A stretch of DNA of 64,000 bases from Asterionellopsis glacialis (GCA_014885115.2 WKLE02000093.1:4775-68774), one strand, 5' to 3'; positions 51,130 to 63,530 are shown, counted from the first letter of the stretch. Made by a program: numbers and translations. The notes: generated by a model from the letters alone, not told the origin.

Positions 51130-53240
51130 TTTATAGAACATAGTGTGGAAGGCCTTGAACAAATTCTTTCATGTATCATGTGACTCATGATGTGGAAAGT
51201 GTTCAAGCTGAATATGTTTTTTTTGCCAAAGTAGTTCTACAAATCCCCAAAAATCACTCTTTGGTTCCTCTAGGTGCATTATGACCTTTTATGACATTTC
51301 AGTACCCTATCATACTTTTTCATACACCATGTGGAAGGCCTTGAACAAGTTATTTCATGTATGTTACTCATGTGGAAGTTGTTCAAGCTGAATATGTCTT
51401 TTTTTGCTGATTTTTTTTGGGTAAATAAATTGGAGCTACTATGGATTAGTTAGAAGAATCCTAGTTGAACTGCTATTCCATTTATCCAGGTGGGTAATAT
51501 AGTTCTCCAAGTCCCCAAAAATCACTTTTTAATTCCTCTAGGTGTACTGTGACCTCTGAAGACATTTCAGTACCCTACCATATTTTGTTATAGACCATGT
51601 GGAAGGCCTTCTTGAATAAGTTATTTCATGTATGTGACTCATGTGGAGGCTGTTCAAGCTGAATATGTGTTTAAATGCTTAAATAGTGTTCTCCAAATCC
51701 CCAGAAGTCACTCTTTGGTTCCTCTAGGTATATGATGACCTCTGAAGACATTTCAGTACACCATCATAGTTTTTCATACACCTTATGGAAGGCCTTGAAT
51801 AAGTTATTTCATGTATGTGACTATTTGGAAGTTGTTCAACCTGAACATGTGTTTTTTGGCTAAAATAGTCATTCTCCAAATCCCCAGAAATAGCTCATTG
51901 GTTCCTCTAGGTATTTTATGATGACCTCTGAAGACATTTAAGTACCCTACCATACTTTTTCATACACCATGTGGAAGGCCATGCACAATTTCTTTATGTA
52001 TGTGACTATTTGGAAGTTATTCAATCTGAATATGTGTTTTTTTGCTAAAATAGTTCTCCAGATCCTCAAAAATCCCTCTTTGTCTCCTCTATGTGTAATA
52101 TGGCCTTTGAAAATATTTCAGTACCCTATCATTCTTTTTCATACAGCATGTGGAAGGCCTTGAACAAGTTCTTTTAAACATGTGACTATGTGGAAGTTGC
52201 TCAAGCTGAATATGTGTTTTTGTTCCTGAAATAGTTCTCCTTATCCTCAAGAATCCCTCTTGGGTTCCTCTAGGGTTTTTATGACCTTTAAAGTCATTTC
52301 AGCATAATACCATAGTTTTTGATAGAGCATGTGGAAGGCCTTGTACAACTTCTTTCATATATGTGACTCATGTGGTAGTTGTTCAAGCTGAATGAGCTTT
52401 TTTTGCTAAAATAGTTCTCCTTATCCTTAAAAATCCCTATTTGGCTCCTCTAAGGTTATTACGATCTTTGAAGATATTTCAGTACCATACCATACTTTTT
52501 CATATACCATTTGGAAGGCCATGCACATGTTCTTTCATACATGTGACTCATATGGAAGTTGTTCAAGCTGAAGAATATGTGTTTTTTTTGCTAAAATAGT
52601 TCTACTTATCCTAAAAAAATTCTCTTTCGCTCCTGTAGGTGTATTATGACCCTTGAAAATATTCTAGTACTACCCCACCATGATACCTTTTTATACACCA
52701 TGTGGAAGGCCATGCACAAGTTCTTTCATGTATATAACTCATGTGGAAGTTGTTCAAGCTGAATGTGTGTTTTTTTTTGCTAAAATGGCTCTCCAAATCC
52801 CCAAAGATCACTCTTTGGCTCTCTATGTGTATTATGACCTTTGAAGATATTTCAGTACCCCACCATAGTTTTTGATAGACCATGTGAAAGGCTTTGTACA
52901 AGTTCTTTCATGTATATTACTCATGTGGAAGTTTTTCAACCTGAATATGTGCATTTTTGCTAATATAGTTCTCCAAATCCCCAAAAATCACTCTTTGTTT
53001 TGCTAGGTGCATTATGACCTTTGAAGACATTTCAGTACCCTACCATACTTTTTCATACACCATATGGAAGGCCTTGAATAAGTTATTTCATGTATATAAA
53101 ATGCAATTGGATGTTGCTCAAGCTGAATTTGTGTTTTTTTTTGCTAAAATAGGTTTCCAAATCCCCCAAAATAGACCATATGGAAGGCCTTCTTGAACAA
53201 ATTCTTTCATGTATATGGCTCATGGGCAAGTTGTACATTT
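51130..53240 (+). repeat. Tandem satellite-like array, about twelve units of ~180-190 bp
   Basis: The marker TGGAAGGCC (or a close variant) recurs at 51146, 51332, 51600, 51786, 51972, 52151, 52332, 52512, 52703, 52885, 53065 and 53181. Spacings are mostly 179-191 bases. One 268-base spacing contains an ~80-base insertion (about 51408-51495), and the last unit is truncated (116). Each unit contains, in order, CCTTGAACAAGTT, TTTCATGTATGTGACTCATG, GGAAGTTGTTCAAGCTGAAT, a T-rich tract, GCTAAAATAGTTCTCC, TCACTCTTTGGTTCCTCTAG, TTATGACCTTTGAAGACATT and TCAGTACCCTACCATA. CTTGAACAA and TTGTTCAAG form an inverted pair inside the best-preserved units. Units have diverged by substitutions and small indels. 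No coding potential. Confidence 0.95.
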
Positions 53241-53731
53241 TGAAGCCATTATCTTATTAACTTTGAACATTATATTGGATGACCTTGTGATGTTTTGTGT
53301 ATGAATAAATGTAGTATTTCTGCTAGTTCCAAAAACTGAATGAGAAAAGGTTTTACATGGAATGATTGTGTAGCAGATTTTTGATTCCAATTAAATAATT
53401 ACTTCTGATGCTTCCAGACCTCTAAAAAATCACTGTGTAGATGACTTGCTTCACCTTTTCTTACATTTTATACCTCTTTGTTGTTCCTTCCATTTTATAT
53501 CAGGAACTCAGACTGGTGTCCAATAATCTTCTGATCTACCACTACTACTATAGTACCACCATTTTTATTGGACACACACTACAGCAAATTGAGTACTTTG
53601 ATCTTTGATTTGGAGGCATGTTGTAAAAGATAACATGAGAAGTAGGAAATAAATATCTATGCCCTTAGACTAGTATCCACTAACATTGGGAAACTTTGGA
53701 GTTATATAGACAACTTATAACCAGATAAGAG

Positions 53732-53788
53732 AAGTCCAAAGTCCAAAATCCTCGGCCCACCAATGTAGACATTTTGGATTTGGGACTT
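53732..53788. repeat. Inverted repeat on AGTCCAAAGTCCAAA, copy 1
   Basis: The left arm 53732-53749 and right arm 53771-53788 are reverse complements at 16 of 18 positions. The same left arm begins a second hairpin at 54229. Confidence 0.6.
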
Positions 53789-54228
53789 CTTTGGGTTATC
53801 CCCAGCAGCAGCACCTACAAGAAAAGATCCTGAACTGTGCATATCTGTTCTGATTTCTGATCAGGGAGAATTGTGAAAAATGTGTACAATATGTACTAAT
53901 GTTTATTTGTTATTAATGTCTCCAGTCTCCAGTATAGGAGGACATTTGAGAAACTTAGTGGCATTCTTGCAAACTGAAAAACTGACCATGATGCACAACA
54001 TTGCAGCATGTCAGATTTTGCTCAAGAACACAACAACAAACCAATCTTGATCAAGAAATGATGACACCATTAGTATCCCCATCTTCTTCTTGATACTATT
54101 GTGCTTGATTGTTTGAAATTGGGAAAGAAATTGACCAGCTTCTCTGATGTTCATGTTGTCCTCATGGTTGTTGTGTATCAGTATTTTTGTGTTGTTTCAA
54201 GCAAAAACAGACCAAAGGAGCAAAGGAC

Positions 54229-54270
54229 AGTCCAAAGTCCAAAACAGAATCGAAGTTTGGACTTTGGTCT
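54229..54270. repeat. Inverted repeat on AGTCCAAAGTCCAAA, copy 2
   Basis: The left arm 54229-54245 pairs with 54253-54270 around a short loop. It shares its left-arm sequence with the hairpin at 53732. Confidence 0.6.
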
Positions 54271-55320
54271 CAGTCTCTTGCTGGGGACTTCCTTTTTGGA
54301 GGTTGGTTGGAAGAAACTATGATAAACTAGGAGATGATATTGTTATGAAGTTATTATGATGTGGGTCGTGATGTTGTTGCCGTAGCTGTTGCCGTCCTTG
54401 TTACATGACCTAGATGCATTCGCTGGGTGCAGGAAAGTGATAGGTTTTCTCGTATATAAGACTCACTTTCTACGCCCATCTTTGTAAATTCAAACGACGA
54501 AGCATGATGCAAAAAAAATGTAGGCGAGGGGCGGGCGACAGAGGACAGAACGGGGACAGGCTTTGGGAGTCCTCTAGAGAGCCTAGACAAACCTGTGGTG
54601 CACTGGTACGAGTAGTTGGTACTAAGCACACGTACCAGTTTCTTGATTTTCCGTTCAGCCAGATAACGTTCCAGGTTCGATAGAAACCATGACCGAACGG
54701 ACTCCAAACAAACTTTTACATAGTATTAATAAATGAATACTTATATATGCCGTTCTATAGATGTTGAGACAGAACTCTTTTTTGGCATTTGCCATAATAA
54801 TCCATGTTTGAACATGACAAAATTCAAACTGTGATTTATATAATTATTAAGATTTGTATATCATTATTATTTCATTTTTCTATACTCGATTTTCCGGTGC
54901 TGTCCTCAGTCGTCACAGAACTCAGATTTTGAGACATAAGAGAATCATCTCATTCGTTGTTTGGTGCTCTGCACCTTTGCCAATTACAGTAATTTAGTAT
55001 TATCTAGACAAGACAAGAAAACAAAAAGTTGACATACTCTCATCTCACTGATCCTCTCCATATCATACAGGGATCCACCCTTTTGAACAGTTTGCTATAT
55101 TGTTCAATCATACTTTTCGCACGCAGAAAAAACCGAGCAAAAAGATCAACTGTTATGCGAGTGCTTTTGTAAACGCTTTTGCGACTGGACAGTCAATCAA
55201 ACCTGAGGATTATAAATAAGAAACGACAAAAACGATTCGAGATTCTTCATTTCTTTCTGACTTATAAATTTCCGATAGCGACCAACACCGACGAAAGGTG
55301 TTTGTAGCAGCAACGTCAAT

Positions 55321-57794
55321 ATGTTTCCGCTTCCAAATTTAAGTGGTGATGGTAAAAATGATGGTGCTACAAGATCATCAACAAACGATATGTCGCCATC
55401 CGATAGATCTACATTTCAAGCGTCTAAAGGTCCGTCATCCCCACAATCATCAATCCCACATCACCCTGAATTTATATTGTGGGGTAAAGCACGGGATGCG
55501 CGGCCCATTCTTCCTATCGTTGCGTTCTTCATGGGTGATTTGAGAGATGGACTGCCAATGGTAAGAGAGAACTATCAAGTTTTGACAACGCGTGAGTTCA
55601 CGCGTATCATAACATACCACAGAAATGCAGTTTTACCTCTGTGCTATCTTTCTCAAAGAAAAATAACCAGATTCTTACTCTCATGACATGTGTGCGCACG
55701 ATTTCTCTGCATCTTTTTGTCACTTTTTACAATCCACAGCTCAATATGCAAGCAGCGTATTTGCTTGTATCTAAAAACTTTTCCGAAAAACAAGTTGCTA
55801 CATTATCATTAGCCTTTGGTATTTCACAAATTTTATGTATCGGCCCGGCTGGATACTTTTTAGATTACTCGAGCAACAAAATAAAATGGGTGAGTTTTGC
55901 AGGTGCTGCAACATCGGCTTGTACTGTCTTTATCGCCATGACAGCTTTACCTGGTGGAAAGAATATGGGCCTGATGATACTGTTCCGAATACTTCAGGGT
56001 GCAGTAACTGCATTTATGACGCCTGGCTTCAATGGAATTACCCTAGGGATTGTAGGTGGTACAGGCTTTTCACAACAGGTAGCACGGAATCGTATGGCCC
56101 ATCATTTGGGAACAGCTTTTATTGTTGCGTTAGGTTCGGCCATTGCCTATCATCTGTACCCATACATTGGTCACTTGTTTGTGGTTAGTCCACTATTTGG
56201 TATATTTTATTACCACTTTTTGAATATGATTAAACCAAACCACGTTGATACAGATGCTGCACGTAACCTCATAACAATATCACCAACAATGGAAGAATAC
56301 GAAGAAATGGATAGTGTCGCAGGAGAGGGCTGGATGTACGACGAGTCATTGAAATCATACAATCCTCCAAGAATATCAAGCAGTGATCTAGATCAAATAC
56401 ATGTGCATGATAATAGTGGCATTACTTTTGAAGCTGCTAATACGAACACTCACAAACCGCCTCGTACACCATCGAACACCAGTCTCAGCTCTTACCAATA
56501 CAGTCAAAACCAACAACCACGAAAACAGCAGTGTGCGACCAATAATATCACCCAGGAGGATTTGATGAACAGACCGAACCCCACAGATTGTGCAGGAGGA
56601 ACCAATAGATCAGTATTAGATGCAAGCTTTCATTCAGGAGAATATTCCTTACCAAGTTTTAACTTTGGTTGGACTACCAACGACAACAATGATAGCAGTG
56701 ACAATGATACAATGCAATTTTCAACGCAAGCAGAAGCTCGTGGGCCCGCAATGACTGCTGCTGTAGGAGCATCTGCACTTCCACCTGTATTATTGAATGC
56801 ACCTAAAAGTGAACATACAAGATTGATTCGTCCTCAGACGCCGTTATCTGTCTTGATGGATCCTACCTTCATTTGTTTTACAGCTGTGGTATTCTTTTTC
56901 CATATGGCCAATGGATCTGTCTTACCAATGGTCATACAAAGTTTATCACTACACAACGCCCGTACAAGCATTTTATTATCTGGAATGTGTATCTTTTTAG
57001 GACAAGTACCCATGGCATGGTTTGCTAAATTGGCAGGTGATTATTCACCCATTTATGGACGGAAAGGTCTGTTGTTGATGGGGTTATTTTCCCTCACTGT
57101 CCGATGTTGGTTACTTACAGGACTCATCTTGCTTTTGGAACACGTCAATACAAGTACTGGAATATATGCAGTGGAGAGCTTGATCTTATCTACACAACTA
57201 TTGGATTCTGTTGGTGCAGGTATCTTTGGCACGATGTATATTATTGTAACCAATGATATCGCGGGTGGTACCGGTCGATTCTCCTTTATGATGGGTATAA
57301 CAACAGCTGCTATGAGTTTAGGTGGGACAGTATCTGGTTATATCGGTCAGGCATTGGCACAAGATTATGGATATAGTGCTGCCTTTTCATCGTTGGGAAT
57401 CATGTCACTTATACCCTTTTTCTTATGTTTAGCATTCATGCCAGAGACGCGACCAGATTACGCCCATCCACGTCAGAAAGATAAGAAACGCCGCAAAAGA
57501 TTGGAAGCATTACTTGTCAAACTAGATAAAACAAGTCGAACGCTGTCTGATCGAATCCGTGGTGTCAAAACAGATACATCCGACTCTACTGTTGATGCTG
57601 ATAAAGATGGTGGTGAATTCGATCGTCATACTTATGTATACGACAGCAACATGAACATTGAAGCACAACTTGACAACAACAACAGCAGCAACAACCACAA
57701 CAAGCTTCTCTCAGGAGATGTCAAAGAAAAAGTTTGTCGAGGCGAAGATCCCCCCGGCCGTATTCTTCGAACAAGTGAACTTGAGTTAGTGTAG
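55321..57794 (+). CDS. Major facilitator superfamily transporter (2 exons)
   Basis: Exons 55321-55560 and 55740-57794 (intron GTAAGA...CCACAG, 179 bases) give 764 residues. A hydrophilic N-terminal tail of about 55 residues precedes helix 1 (PILPIVAFFMGDLRDGLPM, cut by the intron). The first six-helix half includes AGYFLDYSSNKIKW (loop 2-3) and RILQGAVTAFMTPGFNG (helix 4, with the Arg/Gly pattern of MFS motif B). A ~210-residue hydrophilic loop (about 243-450, Asn/Ser/Thr-rich) separates the halves. The second half starts MDPTFICFTAVVFFFH and includes WFAKLAGDYSPIYGRKGLL, an A-motif-like loop, and ends in MPETRPDY. The C-terminal tail is charged and Asn-rich. It resembles facilitators for small organic solutes or drugs; the substrate is unknown. 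Confidence 0.88.
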
Positions 57795-58204
57795 CCAAAT
57801 ACAACTGTAGAAAAGATGGAGAATTTTGATATGTTACATTACCATGTGTTGACAATGTGTAAGATGATCGGTTTGAACTCCAGAGAGATTGCAAACCAGC
57901 ATCACACACATCCGCTTTACAGCTTCTCTAGAGCTTTGAACTAGCGTCCTTCCTTTTGTGTTTGTCCTCTCAATCTTTTCATGCTTCGTAATAAAATGGC
58001 GGACATAAACCTTTGGATTTCCATCTTTTTCAACTGGAACTTGAAGTAACGTAGTTGCATCTGCGCAGTTTAATTGTGTTGGTGAAATTTGGCGTACTTG
58101 GCGGATTTTGACAACAACGAAGGCTGGAATTTATGTTACAAGCAAATTCATGTATGCATAAAAAAGATTGATACTTTTAAAAATATAATTTTTATTTTTA
58201 GTCA
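57795..58204. other. Convergent intergenic region
   Basis: This lies between the 3' ends of the MFS gene (plus) and the four-TM gene (minus). AT-rich; nothing recognised. Confidence 0.45.
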
Positions 58205-59896
58205 TCAAGTAAGCTCATGATGTTCTTCCCCATTTGAATAAGCATCAGTCACAGTATTATCATTGTTACCACAATCATCGTCATCATAATCATCCAATTG
58301 TTGTAGTTGTGATTGTGAAGAATATGTTACAATGCCATGAGTACCATCATGGTGTGAAGTAGATTGAATAATTTCATCATTATCAACATGGTGACTTTCT
58401 TTTGTCACATTGATACCATCAACAACACTACTACTGCCACTACAAGTAGTAGGATGATTATGATCGTCTATGGGGGATAATACGACACCTTTGCTATAAT
58501 AGTCACCCGCAAAATGTTCCGTAGCTAAATCCGACCAAAATCCACTAAAGGTATGTGGATGTTGTGGTTCATTATCTTTAGGCCATGTCAACATGGCAAT
58601 AATAGCAAAGAACCAAAAACAACAACTTAATATGGGTATAGATGCACCTTGATCAATTTCACAATTTCGATAATAATAATCATTATTTGTGGATAATGAC
58701 CAACCGCCTTGATCTTCTGAAGAGTAATCATTGTGTGACGACGAAAGGTCATTTTCTTCCATTGCACCACCATCGTCTTTGTTATGACTATGATTACAAA
58801 TGCGACTTTTTAAGACCAATAATGTCATGGCTTCAAAGATACAACAGCTAAATTGTATCAATATTACCCATGTTCTCCAAGTAAAGGGTTCACGTATATT
58901 ACGGAATAAGGATTCACGTACTACGGCAGCCCATAATATCATCATGCAGATAAATCCAAAAGATGTAGTAAGCAAGGCACATACTCGTGATAATCGAAAT
59001 GTGTTATCCATGACAAATAACGATGTTGTCCCATAGGTACCTTCCAGGGGATAAATGCATTTTTGATGTAACTGTTCCCATTGATTGACATAAAACATGA
59101 CAAAGTCATCATCAAAGGTTTCAAACTTGGCATCTGAATAGGCCCATAAACCAAATTTGATATATGTGTGATCATGACGATGTGTATCTGCCAACGTCAC
59201 AGTAGAAGATGTATCGGATCCATCAACTTCTAATAATATCATATCACATAACCCTAACGTATGTACCGATAACCACCATGCTGTGGAACTGAAACTGGAT
59301 GGCAAAACACGACGAAATAAATTAATAATATTTTCAAAGAGTGTTGTTGTTGTGTTTGAATTATTTGTAGATGTGATGGATGAGGATTCTTCTTCGTCTT
59401 CGTCTTCACCTTGTATTGTATCCGTCGGAGTCGACGGTACTACCATACCATTTGACGAAGCAGCAGAAAGTTCACGACGACGATGGCGACTATTATCGCT
59501 AGTAGAGTTGGAGGACGATGGTGCATGATTGTAGTAATTGTAGGATGTTGCGGATGTGGATATTGATCTTGTCCTTGATTTAGTTCGATGGTTACTTAAA
59601 TTTTTCCCTCGACCATTTGCGCTATCGATATTTTGTTGCAGTTGTTGCTGCTGTTGTTGTTTGGACGACTGAAAAGTCCGAAAGATACCTCCACGTTGAT
59701 TTGCCACATTCTTTTTGGTGTTTTTGCTGCGATTCTCACGCATAATGTCACCTAAATCAATATTTTCTAAATCCATATCATATTCAGCTGCCAATAATTC
59801 TTCAGGACGAATCACATTCATATACTCATCCTTTGCTTGTTGTTCTTGCTGCTGTTTTCCTGACGAATCACCATTCACATCCGTTTGTACCACCAT
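58205..59896 (-). CDS. Uncharacterised four-TM membrane protein
   Basis: 563 residues, single exon. A ~200-residue Gln/Ser/Asn-rich, basic N-terminal tail precedes four hydrophobic helices at about 205-224, 303-325, 341-362 and 419-438. The loop between helices 1 and 2 (about 80 residues) contains YIKFGLWAYSDAKF, DDFVMFYVNQWEQL and a Cys at ~280. This recalls the long first loop and GLW motif of claudin/PMP22-type tetraspan proteins, but the pattern is incomplete and no family can be named. The loop between helices 3 and 4 is acidic and Ser/Asn-rich, and the C-terminal tail is Asp/His/Ser-rich. Both termini are predicted cytosolic. Function unknown. Confidence 0.75.
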   Translation of the reverse strand: MVVQTDVNGDSSGKQQQEQQAKDEYMNVIRPEELLAAEYDMDLENIDLGDIMRENRSKNTKKNVANQRGGIFRTFQSSKQQQQQQLQQNIDSANGRGKNLSNHRTKSRTRSISTSATSYNYYNHAPSSSNSTSDNSRHRRRELSAASSNGMVVPSTPTDTIQGEDEDEEESSSITSTNNSNTTTTLFENIINLFRRVLPSSFSSTAWWLSVHTLGLCDMILLEVDGSDTSSTVTLADTHRHDHTYIKFGLWAYSDAKFETFDDDFVMFYVNQWEQLHQKCIYPLEGTYGTTSLFVMDNTFRLSRVCALLTTSFGFICMMILWAAVVRESLFRNIREPFTWRTWVILIQFSCCIFEAMTLLVLKSRICNHSHNKDDGGAMEENDLSSSHNDYSSEDQGGWSLSTNNDYYYRNCEIDQGASIPILSCCFWFFAIIAMLTWPKDNEPQHPHTFSGFWSDLATEHFAGDYYSKGVVLSPIDDHNHPTTCSGSSSVVDGINVTKESHHVDNDEIIQSTSHHDGTHGIVTYSSQSQLQQLDDYDDDDCGNNDNTVTDAYSNGEEHHELT

Positions 59897-60717
59897 TTTC
59901 TAAAATGAATACGATATTTGCTTTTTAAAATATATTAAAAATATTATTTGGCTCCAAAAGACTGCTTATACATCAATGCTGCAGTATCAATCAACCAAGC
60001 AATCCGCACTGCCCTCTCTTTGAATTCAGTAAAGAGACAATAATGCAGATACAAAGTAGACACAGACAGTGATCTTGTCGGTAGAACTAAAGTTCAAAGT
60101 TTCGTCGGACACCTGTTAAAATATTATTATTTATTTATTTTTTGTTGATACTGCCAGAATCGATCGCAGCAGCAGAAGCTTGCTCCCTATCAACTGCATG
60201 AATGAATACTGTACCTGGTAATGTGTAATCGTGTAATGACTTCAGCCTTGGAAAAAGAATAATGACTAGTCTTAAGTACATTAGACAAAAAATATATAGT
60301 AATGACTTGAAGTAGATGTAATTTTGGGCGCTTGCGCTGAAGCAACAATCACTCCCTCCATTTCACAATAAGCAATGTGAAAGCCTAAAATTAGTCTTAA
60401 CCCTCGTGTCTTTTTCCAACATAACGTGAGATGTGACGGGAGTGAACATGCACCAAGAATGTTAAAACATTTACTCTAGACCCATCACCGCAACAATGAC
60501 AACAGCCAACAGTGAACAAACCAGCTTAAAAAACTTGCAGTACTCCAGATTGAGTTGTAAATGGGCCGAAAAGAAGGGAAAGAATGATATTGCAAAATCC
60601 AAAACACATGTGCGTCTTCTTCATAAACAAATCTAAATTAGTTGAGAAATTGTCGTATTTTGGCGTTCTCGTTTTCTTTCTGTTTCATCATACTACTATA
60701 TAAGACGCAACACAATT
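59897..60717. other. Intergenic region
   Basis: AT-rich, with a short GTACCTGGTA motif near 60212. No gene is supported. It lies upstream of the four-TM gene and downstream of the COX16-like gene. Confidence 0.45.
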
Positions 60718-61383
60718 TTATTCACGTCCGATAATCCACCGTCCCCATCGTTTATACCAAACATTACGACGTTCCCGTTCTTTCTTTCGACGTTCCAAAA
60801 TTTCGTCAGGTCGTTCAATCCGTTTCGTATTATCAAATTCCTGTTTTTTAATTTTACTTAACTTTTGCATCATATCATCTTTTTCTTGTTCCATTCGTGC
60901 TTGTCGTTCCGATCTACAATATGGGTGTGTGCAGCAAGTTAAAAGAAAACAAAACAATTTTAGAAATCAAATATAATTAAAAAGGCCTCCGCTTTACCCC
61001 ACTCCCATATCAAACTATAATACTTACTTGCTAATTTGTCCTCTGGATGCTTCGTATTCTTTTGTTTTCCCCTCAAGACCATTTTTTAAAACATAGGCAG
61101 CACCTAAACTAAAGATAATCATTGGTAAGCCAGCCTTGACAAACAGTTGACCTGACGAGGGTCCACTTTTATTTTTCGAACTTCTCGTACTTCTGTTGGA
61201 AACGATTTTACCTACTTTGGACATGTCTACTTTTGCTTTCTTTGCTGTACTGCTTGAATTTAAAACGCGAACATGTTGATAATAGGGATTGTTGTGTAGG
61301 TACTGTTGTTTCAATAGTAATTGCTTTCTTATTGGCGATGTATTAGAACAAAACATCCTTCGACAAACGATGGAAGATGACAT
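60718..61383 (-). CDS. COX16: COX16-like cytochrome c oxidase assembly protein (2 exons)
   Basis: Exons 61028-61383 and 60718-60913 (minus strand; intron GTAAGT...GTAG, 114 bases) join in frame to 183 residues. The N-terminus is rich in Arg, Ser, Asn and Gln with few acids, like a mitochondrial presequence. The core is GQLFVKAGLPMIIFSLGAAY (one membrane helix, about 81-97), then a charged helix (EGKTKEYEA...ERQARMEQEKDDMMQKL) and FDNTKRIERPDE, which matches the layout of COX16: a short inner-membrane protein with helix, charged coil and an NxxRIPRP-like C-terminal motif. COX16 helps assemble the copper-containing part of complex IV. The C-terminus is longer and more basic than usual. The exon join is firm; the family call rests on short motifs and layout. 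Confidence 0.72.
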
Positions 61384-62729
61384 GATGCTTCTACAGATAA
61401 AGTATGTTGACCTTGGCGTCTTTCTATCGAGATTTCACCTCCCTTACAATCCTATCTGGACTCCTTATCTCTATCGTCTAATCTGTTCTGCCATTGGCAT
61501 CGACGCAGACGGTCGCTATGGTTGCGGTTTGCGTCGTTTCGCCTTCAACTCTGCGGTACTGGAATCTACAATCTGAAACCATCTTGTTCTTTTTTTGGAA
61601 GATTTAAAGTTGGAGTTTCAGTTTTTCGCTTCTGACTCACCAACGGCGGGAGGCACAGGCAGACGTGCCCAATCAGAGGGTTTAATCGATTGACGATTAC
61701 GATTCGTACTAAAGTACGTAGGTTCCTACCGTACAGGTACCTCGTAGCCCCTCTACGACCTACCTGGTACATACAACACCCTACTTCGACTGTAACTGTG
61801 GTAGTCCTACCATCTGACGGTACCTGCAAGGAATTGCAACGGACCACTAACGGACGAAAAAAGGCAATATTGAAAAATCAAATCGACAGGCGAAGAAAGA
61901 TTTTCATCCTAAAAAGGGAATCTGGAAGAATGGAAAATTTGCCGTTTAATGATCCATTAATTTTGCAATAATTGTTCGAGTCTCATAAATTAGAAAAGTA
62001 TCTATTGTTTTCTTTTTCTCCTAGTCATCCAAGACATCAACCATCAGTGGGATTTCACCATAAGGACCCAATGCTAATTCGAAATCATCACAACCAGTAG
62101 CAGCCCAAAAATCATCAACATTTATACCAGGTGTTCAATCTCTACAAGTGTTAAACCTCTTCTGCCCTTTTGGTCAACATCAAAACTGCCATGTCTGTTA
62201 TGATCTGATCACCAACATTATGACCCATCAAAGGAAGACTGCATACTTATCTAAAATTTTGGGTGACCCATTCTTGGCAGCTCAGTTGCACTTTCCGGCA
62301 GGCAGGAATTGGGCTGGAATGAAATCACCGGAATCCACCAGAATCTGCCAGAATTCAGGTAACCTGAACCCTTGGGACATAGGTAGGTACTGTACAGAAT
62401 AAGAATGAGAACATGAGAACAAGAACTCGTCACAAAGAAGAGAACAAGAACAGCCAAAAATAGGTCTGAAATTAAAAAAAGAGCACAAATTTATTTTAAG
62501 TGCTGTGTTTGTGCATTTAATGCATGGGGAACCTTGATGACCCCTTTTTAAGTTTCAGTACCTCCTTCCTACTTTCAATTCCAATAACGCATTCTCTTTA
62601 TCTATGCTATTTATGATCCAAAAGCCATGTTTGTTCAAATCCTGTTCATCCTTTGCCTCAACAATATGCCCAAATAATAATGATGGCAACCAAGCTCCTC
62701 ATCCTTGTATGTAGTATCTTCATTTTATT
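61384..62729. other. Intergenic region with GTAC-rich island
   Basis: A GTAC-rich patch lies at about 61700-61830. ORFs at 61690-61971 and 62148-62402 have no recognisable features. A repeated AGAACAAGAAC-like A-rich stretch lies near 62405-62455. Confidence 0.45.
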
Positions 62730-63530
62730 CTGGAACAGAAACATTTGACCAACCATAATGGTGGATGTTATCACATCTATCAGTCAAAGCCACCAGCCAT
62801 GTATTTTCATTCTCAGGATCTTGCCAACGCAACCCACCATACTTCTTCAGAAACTTTGCCTCCACTGAATCATCTGTTTCTTAATTTTTTTAAAATTCCA
62901 ACTCTTTTCCTAGTCCTCTAACCATGCTCAGAATATTCTCAGTAGTATTTCAATAATACCTTCACCACTATTGCTGTTTTTCCTGGCTTGTTCATTACTA
63001 GTTCTTCCACCCAACTCAGCATCCCACTCCTGCAATATTCTGTCAAACTTCTTATCATCATCATCAAACACGGCCCTATACTTTTGCTTTGTACCATCCA
63101 TAATCCTTGATCTCTCCATTGATGCTGCACCAAAAATCACCGACTGTTTTTCAAACACCCTATGCTACACCCTTGTATGTTTCCCTGTCTTAATACAAAT
63201 TACATCTCCCCATGCATGCTCAGCTCCACCTATTCCACGTATCTTTGATGTCACCCTACATGCTACATAACTGAACACTTTTGTAAATGGTAATGAATTC
63301 TGTTCATGCCAAAGATGTACACTGCCATCCAAAAGTAAATCACTCTTCCAGATATGCTCCCACCCATAACTATCCCCCTCTTTCCTTACAAACAATCCCC
63401 ACTCCATCCAAAAGTCATTCTTGGCTTGTCCAATAGTTTCTGCAGGACAACTGGAATACAGTTTGTCAATCACCCTCTCCACAGCAAGCACATGTTGGCC
63501 ACTATTTCTCTTTTTACAATCATCCATCAC
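62730..63530 (-). mobile_element. hAT-like transposon-derived ORF relic
   Basis: The minus-strand frame 63530-62928 is interrupted by a single in-frame TAG (63165-63167). It encodes LPFTKVFSYVACRVTSKIRG, GIGGAEHAWGDVICIKTGKH, then VFEKQSVIFGAASMERSRI. The pattern [V/A]ACRVTSK...GxxAExxWGDVxxIKxGK...EKQxxIxxxA is shared by transposase-like proteins repeated in diatom genomes and ascribed here to a hAT-like group from memory. A frame change near 62900 leads to AKFLKKYGGLRWQDPENEN (about 62800-62870), which looks like the same protein's continuation. The copy is therefore inactive. Termini are unknown. Confidence 0.55.

Larger units (their letters stand above)
53241..55320. other. Intergenic region with AGTCCAAAGTCCAAA hairpins
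   Basis: No gene is supported. Two inverted repeats built on AGTCCAAAGTCCAAA lie at 53732-53788 and 54229-54270. A GTAC-rich patch lies at 54590-54660. The minus-strand ORF at 54354-54707 has no recognisable features. Confidence 0.45.

Noticed and set aside
51130..53240. CRISPR-like array
   Set aside because: Units are long, contiguous and diverged, with no conserved short repeat alternating with unique spacers; this is a eukaryotic satellite.
54354..54707. 117-residue minus-strand ORF
   Set aside because: It has no domain, no neighbouring support and ends in a Thr/Ala repeat from simple sequence.
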